DNA of 64,000 bases from Massilia kyonggiensis (GCF_024756235.1 NZ_JANUGY010000005.1:372001-436000), one strand, 5' to 3'. Positions 16,567 through 26,588 are shown, counted from the stretch's first letter. Numbers and translations: made by a program. Notes: generated by a model not told the origin, from the sequence alone.

Positions 16567-18867
16567 TTACTTGCCGACGGGCACTTCGTGATCCCCCAGC
16601 AACAGTTTGTCGGGTGTGATGGGCGTCGTGCGCAGGCGCTTGCCGGTCGCGTGGAACACGGCATTCGCGACGGCCGCCGCCACGCCCACGATGCCGATCT
16701 CGCCGACGCCCTTGGCGCCGAGCTGCTTGCTGACGATGCGGTCTTCCTCGTCCGCGAAAATCACGTCGATGGCGTGGATGTCCTTGTTGACCGCGACGTG
16801 GTACTCGGCATAGTTATGGTTCATGAAGCGGCCGAGGCGGTGGTCCGTGAACGTCTCTTCGTGCAGGGCCTGGCTGATGCCCCACACGACGGCGCCGCTG
16901 ACCTGGCTCGCGGCCGTCTTCGCATTGATGATGCGGCCGGCCGCGACGGCGGACACGGCCCGCGTCACGCGCACCATGCCGAGCCGCTCGTTCACGCGTA
17001 CCTCCACGAACACGGCCGAGTGCACGGCGCGCGAGAATTTGCGCTGCTTGAGCATCTGCGGCGTCATGAGGTATTTTTCCTCGATGCGGTCGCGTCCCGC
17101 CCGCGCCAGCAGGTCGGTGAGCAGGATGCCTTGCTCCGGCTGCCCGTGCGGGTGGATGCGGCCGTCGGCGAATTCCACGTCCTTGACCTTGAGGCCCTTG
17201 AAGGCCGGCGCCTTCTGCGCCAGTTTCAGCAGCGTGGCCTTCAGCTTGTCGCAGGCGCCCGCCACGCCGCCGCCCACCGTCGTCACGTGCGACGAGCCGC
17301 CTTCCACAGGGGCGAGCGGCAGCGTGGAATCGCCCAGCTGGAACGTCACCTGTTCGAGCGGCAGGCCGAGGCGCTCGGCCGCGATCATCGCCATCACGGT
17401 GTACGTGCCGGTGCCGATGTCGGACGCGGCGCTCGACACGACGAGGCGTCCGTCCGCATGCAGCACGGCCGACACGCGCGCGATCATCACGAGCGAATCC
17501 CAGATGCCCGTCGCCATGCCCCAGCCGATCAACTCGTCGCCGTCCTTCATCGAACGGGGCTCGACGGGCCGGTCCTTCCAGCCGAAGCGTTCCGCGCCGA
17601 GCCGGTAGCACTGGCGCAGTTCCTTGCTGGAGAACGGCTTGTCTTCCAGGTGGTTGTGCTCCGCGTAGTTCTTCAGGCGGAACGCGAGCGGGTCCATGCG
17701 CAGCGCGTACGCCAGTTCGTCCATCGCCACTTCCATCGCGTGCACGCCGTGCGCGGCACCCGGCGCGCGCATGTCGATGGGCGTCGCGCGGTCCTGTTCG
17801 ACGAGCTGGTAGCCGAGGTGGATGTTGTCGCACGCGTACATCTGCCCGGACCAGTTGACGACCACTTCCACGTAGTCTTCCAGGCGCGACGTCTCCTGGA
17901 TCGCTTCGTGCCACACGGCTTGCAGTTTGCCGTCCCTGTCGGCGGCCAGTTTGATCTTGTGCCACGTCTCGGGCCGGTGGCCGAAGCTGAACATCTGCTG
18001 GCGCGTGAGCACGACGCGCACGGAGCGCTTCAGCTTCAGCGCGCCCATCACGGCGAGCGGCAGCTGGTATTGCGGACGCAGCCCGGACCCGAACGCCCCG
18101 CCCACGTACGGATTGCGCACCGTGACCTTGTTCTTCGAAAGCCCGAACACGTGCGACACGTACCAGCGGCTGTTCTGCGAACTCTGGGTCTTGTCGTAGA
18201 TGGTCAGGTGCCCATCCTCGCCGTAGACGACGGTGGACGCGAACATCTCCATCGGATTGTGGTGCTCGACGGCGTTGTAGTACTCCGATTCGATTTTTAC
18301 GGGCGCCGCGGCGAACGCCTGCTCCGCATCGCCTTTCGAACCCGGCGGCGTGAACCCCGCCTTCATCGGGCGCGGTTTATAGGCCCGGTTCAGCGTCGCG
18401 AGCAGGTTCGTGTCGTGTTCCTCGATGTCGTACGTGACGCGCACGAGGCTCGCCGCGTGGCGCGCGGCCTCGAACGTCTCGGCCACGACGAGCGCCACCG
18501 GCTGGCCGCTCCAGAACACGCGATCGGAAAACAGGGGGCGGAACGGCGAGCCGCCCGGTGCCGTCATGTCCTTGTACGCAAGGTCGTTCGCGCGCATCTT
18601 CGGGCGGTTCTCGTGCGTGATCACGTCGATCACGCCGGGCACGCCGCGGGCGGCCTCGCTGTCGATGGCCTTGACGCGGCCGCGTGCGACGGTGCCGCTG
18701 ACGACGACGCCGTAAGCGAGATCCGGCGCCGGGATCTCGGCCGCGTAGTGCGCCGTACCCGTGACCTTGGCGCGGCCGTCGGTGCGCGACACGGCCATGC
18801 CGCTGTGCACGCGGCCCGTGCCTGCGGGGGCCGTCGGGGTGCGCAGGTCGGGGATCAGGTCGGTCAT
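16567..18867 (-). CDS. Aldehyde oxidoreductase molybdenum-cofactor subunit (PaoC/YagR-like)
   Basis: 766 residues, the large catalytic subunit of a xanthine-dehydrogenase-family enzyme. The N-terminal a/b-hammerhead domain (about 20-150, RTDGRAKVTGTAHYAAEI) is followed by the two molybdopterin-cytosine-dinucleotide-binding domains (NPYVGGAFGSG; MRAPGAAHGVHAMEVAMDELA; GGSSHVTTVGGG). The catalytic glutamate is Glu723 in KGVGEIG. Similarity is to the PaoC/YagR branch, which oxidises aldehydes to acids. ATG 18867 overlaps the FAD-subunit stop by ATGA. It is the last gene of a three-gene operon. No XdhC/PaoD-like cofactor-insertion chaperone is adjacent, so one must be supplied from elsewhere. Confidence 0.92.
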   Translation of the reverse strand: MTDLIPDLRTPTAPAGTGRVHSGMAVSRTDGRAKVTGTAHYAAEIPAPDLAYGVVVSGTVARGRVKAIDSEAARGVPGVIDVITHENRPKMRANDLAYKDMTAPGGSPFRPLFSDRVFWSGQPVALVVAETFEAARHAASLVRVTYDIEEHDTNLLATLNRAYKPRPMKAGFTPPGSKGDAEQAFAAAPVKIESEYYNAVEHHNPMEMFASTVVYGEDGHLTIYDKTQSSQNSRWYVSHVFGLSKNKVTVRNPYVGGAFGSGLRPQYQLPLAVMGALKLKRSVRVVLTRQQMFSFGHRPETWHKIKLAADRDGKLQAVWHEAIQETSRLEDYVEVVVNWSGQMYACDNIHLGYQLVEQDRATPIDMRAPGAAHGVHAMEVAMDELAYALRMDPLAFRLKNYAEHNHLEDKPFSSKELRQCYRLGAERFGWKDRPVEPRSMKDGDELIGWGMATGIWDSLVMIARVSAVLHADGRLVVSSAASDIGTGTYTVMAMIAAERLGLPLEQVTFQLGDSTLPLAPVEGGSSHVTTVGGGVAGACDKLKATLLKLAQKAPAFKGLKVKDVEFADGRIHPHGQPEQGILLTDLLARAGRDRIEEKYLMTPQMLKQRKFSRAVHSAVFVEVRVNERLGMVRVTRAVSAVAAGRIINAKTAASQVSGAVVWGISQALHEETFTDHRLGRFMNHNYAEYHVAVNKDIHAIDVIFADEEDRIVSKQLGAKGVGEIGIVGVAAAVANAVFHATGKRLRTTPITPDKLLLGDHEVPVGK

Positions 18868-19862
18868 TGCTTGTCTCCCTTCTTTGCTGCGTTCGTCAGT
18901 GCCTGGACGATGGCGTTGCGCGCCAGCGGTATCTTGAAATCGTTCTGGCCGTAGCCGCGTGCGCCGCGCAGGATGCGCTCGGCCGCCTGTTCGAACGCGG
19001 TCTCGCCCGCGGGCCGGCCGGCGAGCAGCTCTTCCGCTTCCTCCACCCGCCAGGGCTTGTGCGCGACGCCGCCCAGCGCGATGCGGGCCGCGCGCACGGT
19101 GCCGTCCGCGGCAAGGTCGAGCGCGGCGGCCACGGACACGAGGGCGAATGCGTACGACAGCCGGTCGCGCACCTTGACGTACTCGAAACGCTGCGCGAAG
19201 CGGCGCGCGTCCGGCAGGGTGATGTGCGTGATCAGTTCACCGGGCTGCAGGGTGGTGTCCACGTCCGGCGTGTCGCCCGGCAGGCGATGGAAGTCGGCGA
19301 AGGGGATCGTGCGCTCGCCGTTCGCCGCGCGCACGTGCACGGTCGCGTCGAGCGCGCGCAGGGCCACGCACATGTCGGACGGATGCGTGGCGATGCAGTG
19401 CGCGCTCGTGCCGAGGATCGCGAGCTGGCGGTTGATGCCGGCTTTCGCGGGGCAGCCCGTGCCCGGCTCGCGCTTGTTGCACGGCGTGCCCACGTCGTAG
19501 AAGTAGACGCAGCGGGTGCGCTGCAGCAGGTTGCCGCCGTTCGTCGCCATGTTGCGCAGCTGGGGCGACGCGCCGGCGAGGATCGCGGCGGCCAGCAGCG
19601 GATAGCGTTCGCGCACGAGCGGGTGATTCGCCGTGTCCGCGTTGCGGGCGAGGGCGCCCAGGCGCAGGCCGCTGCCATCTTCCCCGATGGCGTCGAGGCC
19701 CGCGATCGGGTTGATGTCGACGAGGCCGGCGGGCGTCATCACGCCCTCCTTGATCAGGTCGAGCAGGTTGGTGCCGCCGGCGATGGGCCGCGCGCCCGGC
19801 GCGGCGAGGGCGGCCAGCGCGGCGTCCACGTCGGCGGGCTGTGTAAAGGCGAACGGATTCAT
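18864..19862 (-). CDS. Aldehyde oxidoreductase FAD-binding subunit (PaoB/YagS-like)
   Basis: 332 residues, a medium subunit of the CO-dehydrogenase FAD type. The flavin motifs PIAGGTNLLDL (about 26-36) and NMATNGGNLLQ (104-114) are visible. An insertion rich in cysteines (Cys118, Cys128 and Cys137 in TRCVYFYDVGTPCNKREPGTGC) corresponds to the extra [4Fe-4S]-binding loop known in PaoB and 4-hydroxybenzoyl-CoA reductase beta subunits. ATG 19862 overlaps the 2Fe-2S subunit stop (ATGA), and its own stop overlaps the next start (ATGA), so the operon is fully coupled. Confidence 0.92.
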   Translation of the reverse strand: MNPFAFTQPADVDAALAALAAPGARPIAGGTNLLDLIKEGVMTPAGLVDINPIAGLDAIGEDGSGLRLGALARNADTANHPLVRERYPLLAAAILAGASPQLRNMATNGGNLLQRTRCVYFYDVGTPCNKREPGTGCPAKAGINRQLAILGTSAHCIATHPSDMCVALRALDATVHVRAANGERTIPFADFHRLPGDTPDVDTTLQPGELITHITLPDARRFAQRFEYVKVRDRLSYAFALVSVAAALDLAADGTVRAARIALGGVAHKPWRVEEAEELLAGRPAGETAFEQAAERILRGARGYGQNDFKIPLARNAIVQALTNAAKKGDKQ

Positions 19863-20338
19863 GTCGCGATCCCCATCACGGCGCAGACGGCCTGCGCGAT
19901 CTGAGGATAGGCGCCGCAGCGGCACAGGTTCCCGCTCATCAGTTCGCGCACGTCGTCGACGGTCTTCGCGTTGCCTTCGGCGATGAGGCCGGCCGCCGAA
20001 CAGATCTGTCCCGGCGTGCAGTAGCCGCACTGGAAGGCGTCGTGGTCGATGAACGCCTGCTGCAGCGGATGCAGCGTGTCGCCATCGGCCAGGCCCTCGA
20101 TCGTCGTGACCTCGTGGCCGCTTTGCATGACGGCGAGCGTGAGGCAGGCATTGATGCGGCGGCCGTCCAGCAGCACCGTGCAGGCGCCGCACTGGCCGTG
20201 GTCGCAGCCTTTCTTGGTGCCGGCGAGGCCGGCGCGTTCGCGCAGCAGGTCGAGCAGCGTCACCGTGGATTCGACGTCGAATGCGCGGTCTTCTCCATTG
20301 ATGCGCAGGCGGATGGGGTACTGGCGGTAAGCGTCCAT
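19859..20338 (-). CDS. Aldehyde oxidoreductase [2Fe-2S] subunit (PaoA/YagT-like)
   Basis: 159 residues, first gene of the operon. The plant-ferredoxin-type cluster is bound by Cys45, Cys50, Cys53 and Cys65 (KKGCDHGQCGACTVLLDG...NAC); the C-terminal helical cluster is bound by Cys104, Cys107, Cys139 and Cys141 (CGYCTPG, CRCG). E. coli PaoA carries a twin-arginine leader; from ATG 20338 this protein has none, and no leader lies in the in-frame upstream extension, so the enzyme is predicted to be cytoplasmic. Confidence 0.92.
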   Translation of the reverse strand: MDAYRQYPIRLRINGEDRAFDVESTVTLLDLLRERAGLAGTKKGCDHGQCGACTVLLDGRRINACLTLAVMQSGHEVTTIEGLADGDTLHPLQQAFIDHDAFQCGYCTPGQICSAAGLIAEGNAKTVDDVRELMSGNLCRCGAYPQIAQAVCAVMGIAT

Positions 20339-20595
20339 GACCGTCCTTGTCGGGGCAAAGGGCTCACCATACGGTGCCCGGCCCGGCCGTTCGGTTAGGC
20401 CACGCACACAATGTGATCGATCTGGCAATGCAGTGTGTCATTTGTGCAGCAGTCAGCATGGTTTTTGCATAAAAGGTGAATTCTCATCAATTATTTCGAA
20501 GTAGAATGTTTTCAAAGTTTTACAACAGCACGAAATGTAACCGCAATGCAACGATGGTGGCGGCCAGCGCTTCCACCGTCCAGGCAAGGATGCTC

Positions 20596-22440
20596 ATGCT
20601 CAGTCAACAAGATCTCGCAGAAGAAGCACGCCTCCAGGCCTTGCATGCGCTGGGGTTGCTCGATACGCCCCGCGAAGACCGGTTCGACCGTTTCACCCGC
20701 CTCGCCCTGGCCGCGTTCGGCGTCCCGATCGCGCTCGTGTCGCTCGTCGACCGCGAGCGCCAGTGGTTCAAGTCGCACGCCGGCCTCGATTACCGCGAGA
20801 CGCCGCGCCCGCTCGCCTTCTGCAGTCACGCCATCGCCCTCGACGACATGCTGGTCGTGCCCGACACGCTGGCCGACGAACGCTTCGTCGCGCACCCGCA
20901 CGTGACGGGCGCGCCGGGCATCCGCTTCTACGCCGGCCAGCCGCTGCACAGCGTCGACGGTCAGCCGCTCGGCACGCTGTGCATCATCGACACGGCCCCG
21001 CGCACGTTCGGCGATGCCGACCGGCGCATGCTGTGCGACCTCGCACAGCTGGTGCAGGACGAATTGAACCGCGACGTCCTGGTCGCCGCGCGCACGCGCG
21101 AGCTGCAGGACAAGAACGCCACGCTCGAACTGACGATGCGCCTGCGCGAGGCGGCCGAGCAGGCCTTGCGCCAGAAGCAGGAATTGCTGGACGCCGTGCT
21201 GGAGACGGTGGACGTGGGCGTCGTCGCGTGCGACGGCGACGGCCACCTGATGCTGTTCAACCGCGCGGCACGCGCCTTCCACGGCCTCGACGCGGACAGC
21301 GCGCTGCCGCAGGCCGACTGGCCCGCGCACTACGATCTGTACGGCGAGGATGGCCTGACGCCGCTGGCGCCGGAGCAGATCCCGCTCGTGCGCGCCCTGC
21401 GCGGCGAGCGCGTGACCGACGCCGGCATGACGATCCACGTGCCGGGCGCGCCGGCACGCCGCCTGCTGGCGAGCGGCCGCGCGCTGCACGGCACGGCCGG
21501 CGAGCCGCTGGGCGCCGTCGTCGCGATGAAGGACGTGACGGAACTGGACGCGTCGCGCGCGCGCCTGGCCGAGAGCGGCGAATGGCTGCGCACCATTGCC
21601 GACAACGTGCCCGCGCTGATCGCCTACGTCGACACGGACCTGCGCTACCGCTTCGCCAACGAGCGCTATCGCGAATGGTTCGGCGTGAAGACGGCCGACA
21701 TGATCGGGAAGACCGTGCCGGACGCGATGGGCGAGGCGTTCTACGCGCCGCGGCGCGAGGCGCTCGAGCGCTGCCTGGCCGGTCACGCGTCGCACCTTGA
21801 GATCGAGGAACAGCGCCGCGGCCGCACGCGCGTCGTCAGCTCGACTTATCTGCCGCACGTCCGCGACGGCGTCGTGCAGGGCATCTACGTGCTGTCGACG
21901 GATGCGACGTCGGCGCGCGAATACGAGCGCCAGCTGCACGCGCTCGCGCATTCCGACCACCTGACCGGCCTGCCGAACCGGCGCAGCTACGAGGAGCGCT
22001 TCGCGCAGGCCATCGCGCGCGCCCGTCGCGGCGCCACGCCGCTGGCGCTGGCCTACCTCGACGTCGACCACTTCAAGCATATCAACGACAGCCTCGGCCA
22101 CGCGGTGGGCGACGCCGTGCTGCGCGAGTTCGCGCGCCGCCTGGGCGCCACGGTGCGCGCCACGGACACGGTGGCGCGCCTGGCCGGCGACGAATTCGTC
22201 ATCGTGCTGGAGCAGGTCGGCTCGCCGCTGGAATGCGAACGCATCGCGGCCAAGCTGCTCGACGCGATCCGCGTGCCATTCCAGCTGGACGGCCACACGC
22301 TGGCGGTCACGAGCAGCATCGGCATCGCGTGGAGCGCGCGGCCGGAACAGGCCGCGTTGGCCCATGCGGCGGACGACGGCCTGTACCGCTCCAAGCACGC
22401 GGGACGCGATACGGTGTCGGTGCTCGTCGTCGGCAACTAG
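20596..22440 (+). CDS. Diguanylate cyclase with GAF and PAS sensor domains
   Basis: 614 residues, soluble. A GAF domain (about 20-155, ALVSLVDRERQWFKSHAGLDYRETPR) is followed by a helical linker, two PAS domains (about 198-312 and 330-438) and a GGDEF domain (about 450-610). The signature is AGDEF (530-534), a variant often still active, and an RxxD inhibitory site (RATD) sits five residues before it, so product inhibition by c-di-GMP is likely. ATG 20596 is chosen because AAGGA at 20586-20590 lies five bases upstream; earlier in-frame ATGs lack an RBS and domain support. The 20339-20595 gap shows no further feature. Confidence 0.88.
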   Translation: MLSQQDLAEEARLQALHALGLLDTPREDRFDRFTRLALAAFGVPIALVSLVDRERQWFKSHAGLDYRETPRPLAFCSHAIALDDMLVVPDTLADERFVAHPHVTGAPGIRFYAGQPLHSVDGQPLGTLCIIDTAPRTFGDADRRMLCDLAQLVQDELNRDVLVAARTRELQDKNATLELTMRLREAAEQALRQKQELLDAVLETVDVGVVACDGDGHLMLFNRAARAFHGLDADSALPQADWPAHYDLYGEDGLTPLAPEQIPLVRALRGERVTDAGMTIHVPGAPARRLLASGRALHGTAGEPLGAVVAMKDVTELDASRARLAESGEWLRTIADNVPALIAYVDTDLRYRFANERYREWFGVKTADMIGKTVPDAMGEAFYAPRREALERCLAGHASHLEIEEQRRGRTRVVSSTYLPHVRDGVVQGIYVLSTDATSAREYERQLHALAHSDHLTGLPNRRSYEERFAQAIARARRGATPLALAYLDVDHFKHINDSLGHAVGDAVLREFARRLGATVRATDTVARLAGDEFVIVLEQVGSPLECERIAAKLLDAIRVPFQLDGHTLAVTSSIGIAWSARPEQAALAHAADDGLYRSKHAGRDTVSVLVVGN

Positions 22441-22513
22441 GCTCGACCTTTTTACAAAATCTTTACGGACCCGCCAGTACGATACCAGCCACATTCACTG
22501 CTGGAGAATCTGG

Positions 22514-24385
22514 TTGGATACGCAGAACAGGAACATGGCCGGCCTCGCGCTGGCCGCCATCGGCATCGTGTACGGCGACATCGGCACGAGCCCGTTGTAT
22601 TCGCTGAAGACCGTCTTCGATCCCGCGCACGGCCTGCCCCTCACGCCCGCCAACCTGGTCGGCGTGGTGTCGCTGATCTTCTGGGGCCTGTCCGTCATCG
22701 TCTCGTTCAAGTACGTGACGCTCGTGCTGCGCGCCGACAACCGCGGCGAGGGCGGCATCATGGCCCTGCTGGCGCTCGCGCTGGGCGCCGTCGGCGACCG
22801 CCGGCGCATGCAGTTCGTGCTGTTGCTGATCGGCGTGTTCGGCGCCGCGCTGTTCTACGGCGACAGCGTGATCACGCCCGCGATCTCGGTGCTGTCCGCC
22901 GTCGAGGGCCTCGAGGTCGCGACCCCGGCACTGGAAGCGTATGTGGTGCCGCTGACGATCGTCATCCTCGTCTGCCTGTACGCGGCGCAGCGCCATGGCA
23001 CGGCCGGCATCGGCCGCTGGTTCGGTCCCGTCATGCTCGTGTGGTTCGCGGCGCTGGCGGCGATGGGCGTGGTGAACATCGTGCGGAGCCCCGGCATCCT
23101 CGTCGCCCTGAATCCGTGGCACGCCGTGCGCTTCTTCCTCGACAACCGCGGCCTCGGCTTTTTGGCGCTGGGCGCGATCGTGCTGGCCTTTACAGGCGCC
23201 GAGGCGCTGTATGCCGACATGGGCCATTTCGGACGCAAGCCCATCCGGCTCGCCTGGTTCGCTGTCGCCTTTCCGGCGCTCGCGCTGAATTATCTGGGGC
23301 AGGGCGGGCTGCTGCTGGCGCGGCCGGACGCGATCGCCAATCCGTTCTACCAGCAGCTCGGGAGCTGGAGCGTCTATCCGCTCGTCGTGCTGTCCACCAT
23401 CGCCACCGTCATCGCGTCGCAGGCGACGATCTCCGGCACCTTCTCGATGACGAAGGAAGCGATCGCGCTTGGCTTCCTGCCGCGCATGCGCACCGTGCAC
23501 ACGTCGGAGCGCGAGATCGGCCAGGTTTATCTCCCCGTCATCAATTGGCTGCAGCTGATCGCCGTGGTGCTGGCCGTCGTCGGGTTCGGCTCGTCCGACG
23601 CGCTGGCGTCCGCATACGGCATCGCCGTCACGGCAACGATGCTGGCGACCACCGTCCTGACCTACTTCGTGATCCGTTACCGCTGGCGCATGAATTTGCT
23701 GCTGTGCCTGGGCGCGACCGGGTTCTTCTTCGTGATCGACGCGGCGTTCTTTTCGGCGAACGTCCTCAAGATCCTGCACGGCGGCTGGTTCCCGCTGACC
23801 TTGGGCGTGCTGCTGTTCACCTTGATGCTCACGTGGCGCCGCGGCCGCGCACAAGTGTTCGAGAACCTGCAGAAGCACGCGATCCCGCTCGACGCTTTCC
23901 TCGAATCACTGTTCATTGCGCCGCCGACGCGCGTGGCCGGCACGGCCATCTTCCTGCGCGGCGAAAGCGACGGCGTGCCCCATGCGATGCTGCACAACCT
24001 GTTGCATAACAAGGTGCTGCACGAGCGCGTCGTGTTTCTCACCGTGCACATCGCCGACGAGCCGTATGTCGACGCGGCGTCCCGGATCCGCATCACGGAT
24101 CTCGGACACGGCTGCCACCAGGTCGACGTGACATTCGGCTTCAAGGACGAGCCGGACATCCCCGGCATCCTTGCGCAATGCGCGGTGCATGGCCTGGCCT
24201 TCGACATGATGCAGACCTCGTTCTTCGTGGCGCGCCAGACCGTGATCTCGACGCCGGGCGGTGGCATGGCGCCGTGGCGCGAACACCTGTTCGTCGCGAT
24301 GCAGCGCAACGCCCGCGACGCGGCCGACTATTACCGCATTCCGACCAACCGGGTCATCGAACTGGGCACGCAGGTGGAAATCTAG
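22514..24385 (+). CDS. kup: Kup-type low-affinity potassium transporter
   Basis: 623 residues from TTG 22514. It begins with the family signature LALAAIGIVYGDIGTSPLYSLK, has about twelve membrane segments to about residue 430, and ends in a cytoplasmic C-terminal region. The length matches E. coli Kup (622). TTG 22514 has a good RBS (GGAGA at 22503-22507). The alternative ATG 22535 would give 616 residues but has only a weak, too-close AGGA. The role is proton-coupled K+ uptake at the inner membrane. It stands alone between two c-di-GMP genes. Confidence 0.92.
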   Translation: MDTQNRNMAGLALAAIGIVYGDIGTSPLYSLKTVFDPAHGLPLTPANLVGVVSLIFWGLSVIVSFKYVTLVLRADNRGEGGIMALLALALGAVGDRRRMQFVLLLIGVFGAALFYGDSVITPAISVLSAVEGLEVATPALEAYVVPLTIVILVCLYAAQRHGTAGIGRWFGPVMLVWFAALAAMGVVNIVRSPGILVALNPWHAVRFFLDNRGLGFLALGAIVLAFTGAEALYADMGHFGRKPIRLAWFAVAFPALALNYLGQGGLLLARPDAIANPFYQQLGSWSVYPLVVLSTIATVIASQATISGTFSMTKEAIALGFLPRMRTVHTSEREIGQVYLPVINWLQLIAVVLAVVGFGSSDALASAYGIAVTATMLATTVLTYFVIRYRWRMNLLLCLGATGFFFVIDAAFFSANVLKILHGGWFPLTLGVLLFTLMLTWRRGRAQVFENLQKHAIPLDAFLESLFIAPPTRVAGTAIFLRGESDGVPHAMLHNLLHNKVLHERVVFLTVHIADEPYVDAASRIRITDLGHGCHQVDVTFGFKDEPDIPGILAQCAVHGLAFDMMQTSFFVARQTVISTPGGGMAPWREHLFVAMQRNARDAADYYRIPTNRVIELGTQVEI

Positions 24386-24457
24386 CGGCGCCGGTCGTGC
24401 AAATGTGGACGGCGGCCTCCGAGGCGGATAAGCTGGAGGCGGAGGGGATGCCGTCAC

Positions 24458-26047
24458 ATGCACGATGCCAACCACAGCGCCGCCGACAAGGACGGCCAAG
24501 GATTGTCCGCGCTCGACGGCCAGCGCCGCCCGCTGGTCGCGCTGGCCGTCGGGCTGCTCGCCGGCTTTTGCCTGCTGCTGGCCAGCCTGCAGGGCTGGAG
24601 CGCGTGGCATGCCTACGAGGCGGCAGAGGAGGACAGCCGCGTCGCCACGACCAACATCACGCGCGCACTCGCCTCGCACGCGGAGACGTCGATCAAGCTG
24701 GGCGACGCCGTGCTGGCCGAGATGGTCGAGCGTATCGAACACGACGGCCTGGGCGAGGCCGCCACGGCGCGCCTGACGGGACGGCTGCGCGAGATCACGC
24801 ACGACGTGGGCGAACTGCACGGCCTGTTCGTGTACGGACCGGACGGCAAGTGGCTGACGTCGTCGCTGCCGCGCCCCATGCAGGGCAATAATTTCGACCG
24901 CGAGTATTTCCAGTTCCACCTGCTGCACGCCGGGCGCGGGACGCACGTGGGCGTGCCCGTGCGCAGCCGGTCGACGGGGGTGTGGATCCTGCCGCTGTCG
25001 CGCCGCCTCGAGAAGCCCGACGGCAGCTTCGCCGGCGTGGCGCTGGCCACGCTGAACCTGGCGTGGTTCGGCCGCTTCTATGAAAAATTCGATGTCGGCG
25101 CGAAGGGCACCATCCTGCTGGCGCTCGACAGCGGCACGCTGATCTATCGCCGGCCGTTCCGCGACGAGCAGGTCGGCATGGACATCCGCAACGGCAGCAT
25201 CTGGCGGCGGATCCAGAACGACGCCCCCGCCGGTTCGCTCGTCGAGGCGCCGAAGGTCGACAACATCGAACGCGTGTACAGCTACCGGCGCCTGCAGGGC
25301 TTTCCGCTGATCGTCGCCAGCGGCCTGGCCACGGAAGAGATCTTCGCCGGATGGCGCCGGACGACGCTGCAGACCGCCGTGCTGGGTGCGGCGGCGATGA
25401 TCCTGCTGGCGTGCGGCGGCGTGGTCCTCGTGCGCCAGATCCGCATCCGCGAGCGGCTCGAGCGCGACCTGCGCCGCGTGGGCGTCTCGCTCAAGCGCCA
25501 CAACGCGTCGCTGCAGAGCCTGGCCGACAGCGACGCGCTGACGGGCCTGGCCAACCGCCGCCTGTTCGAGGACCGTCTCGTGAGCGAATACGAGCGCGCG
25601 CGCCGCACCGGGGCGCCGTTCGCCCTCATCATGGCCGACGTCGACCACTTCAAGCAGTACAACGACCGCTACGGCCACCCGGCCGGCGACGAGTGCCTGC
25701 GCAAGGTCGCCGGCGCCATCGAGTGCGGGGCACGCCGCCCGGCCGACCTGGCCGCGCGCTACGGCGGCGAGGAATTCGCCGTCATCCTGGCCGACACCGA
25801 TCTCACCGGCGCCAACGCGGTGGCCGACACGATCCGTGCGGCCGTGGCGGCCCTGAACCTGGACCACGCCGACAACCCGGCCGGCCGCGTCACCATCAGC
25901 ATGGGCGTGTACGTGGGCCACCCGGCGCTGGCCGAGCGCAACGATCCGCTGGCCTGGGTCGACGTGGCCGACCGGCTGCTGTACGAGGCCAAGGATGCCG
26001 GCCGCGACCGCGTCGTGTCGCGCGAGGGACACGAAGCGGCCGTGTGA
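24458..26047 (+). CDS. Membrane diguanylate cyclase with periplasmic Cache domain
   Basis: 529 residues. Membrane segment 1 lies at about 26-47, a periplasmic double-Cache-type sensor at about 50-300 (GLFVYGPDGKWLTSS...GVPVRSRSTGVWILPLSRRL), membrane segment 2 at about 304-326, then the GGDEF domain at about 355-525. The active-site motif is canonical GGEEF (436-440), with the product-inhibition RxxD (RPAD, 427-430) five residues before it. It should synthesise c-di-GMP in response to an extracellular small molecule. ATG 24458 is preceded by a GGAGGGG stretch. Confidence 0.92.
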   Translation: MHDANHSAADKDGQGLSALDGQRRPLVALAVGLLAGFCLLLASLQGWSAWHAYEAAEEDSRVATTNITRALASHAETSIKLGDAVLAEMVERIEHDGLGEAATARLTGRLREITHDVGELHGLFVYGPDGKWLTSSLPRPMQGNNFDREYFQFHLLHAGRGTHVGVPVRSRSTGVWILPLSRRLEKPDGSFAGVALATLNLAWFGRFYEKFDVGAKGTILLALDSGTLIYRRPFRDEQVGMDIRNGSIWRRIQNDAPAGSLVEAPKVDNIERVYSYRRLQGFPLIVASGLATEEIFAGWRRTTLQTAVLGAAAMILLACGGVVLVRQIRIRERLERDLRRVGVSLKRHNASLQSLADSDALTGLANRRLFEDRLVSEYERARRTGAPFALIMADVDHFKQYNDRYGHPAGDECLRKVAGAIECGARRPADLAARYGGEEFAVILADTDLTGANAVADTIRAAVAALNLDHADNPAGRVTISMGVYVGHPALAERNDPLAWVDVADRLLYEAKDAGRDRVVSREGHEAAV

Positions 26048-26120
26048 TGCCGTGCGCTGGTCGGCCGTAAAAGGTCTACACTGATGTGGAGGCTGCCTCG
26101 CGCGATCTGATAGGCAAACC

Positions 26121-26585
26121 ATGGAAGCGAACGACACAACGACCAAGCAAGGCAAGCGGACCCCGCTGCTCGACGACCAGTTGTGCTTTGCGCTGTACTC
26201 GACCGGTCTGGCGATGAACAAGGTGTACCGCAAGCTGCTGCTCAAGCTGGACCTGACCTATCCGCAATACCTCGTCATGCTGGTGTTGTGGGAAAAGGAC
26301 GAGCAGACGGTGTCCGAGATCGGCGCCCGGCTGTTCCTGGACTCGGCCACGCTGACGCCGCTGCTCAAGCGGCTGGAAGCGGCCGGCCTGGTGAGCCGGA
26401 CCCGGTCCGCCGCCGACGAACGGCAGGTCGTCGTGGCCCTGAGCCCCGCCGGCCGCGCGCTGGAGCAGGAAGCCGCCGCCATCTACGACGGCGTGCTGTG
26501 CGCCACGGCGTGCGAACCGTCCGACCTCGCCGCGCTCAAGCGCCAGCTGGACATGTTGCGCGGCAAGCTGGCCGACCATGCCTGA
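26121..26585 (+). CDS. ohrR: OhrR-type MarR-family organic-peroxide sensor
   Basis: 154 residues, a winged-helix repressor. The redox-sensing cysteine is Cys22 in [10 protein letters not shown], followed by [14 protein letters not shown], both hallmarks of OhrR. Cys127 and Cys131 are also present, the arrangement of the two-cysteine OhrR class, in which Cys22 forms a disulfide with a C-terminal cysteine on oxidation by organic hydroperoxides. The usual target, ohr, is not adjacent on either side, so this copy is separated from its typical partner. Confidence 0.88.
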   Translation: MEANDTTTKQGKRTPLLDDQLCFALYSTGLAMNKVYRKLLLKLDLTYPQYLVMLVLWEKDEQTVSEIGARLFLDSATLTPLLKRLEAAGLVSRTRSAADERQVVVALSPAGRALEQEAAAIYDGVLCATACEPSDLAALKRQLDMLRGKLADHA

Positions 26586-26588
26586 GTC

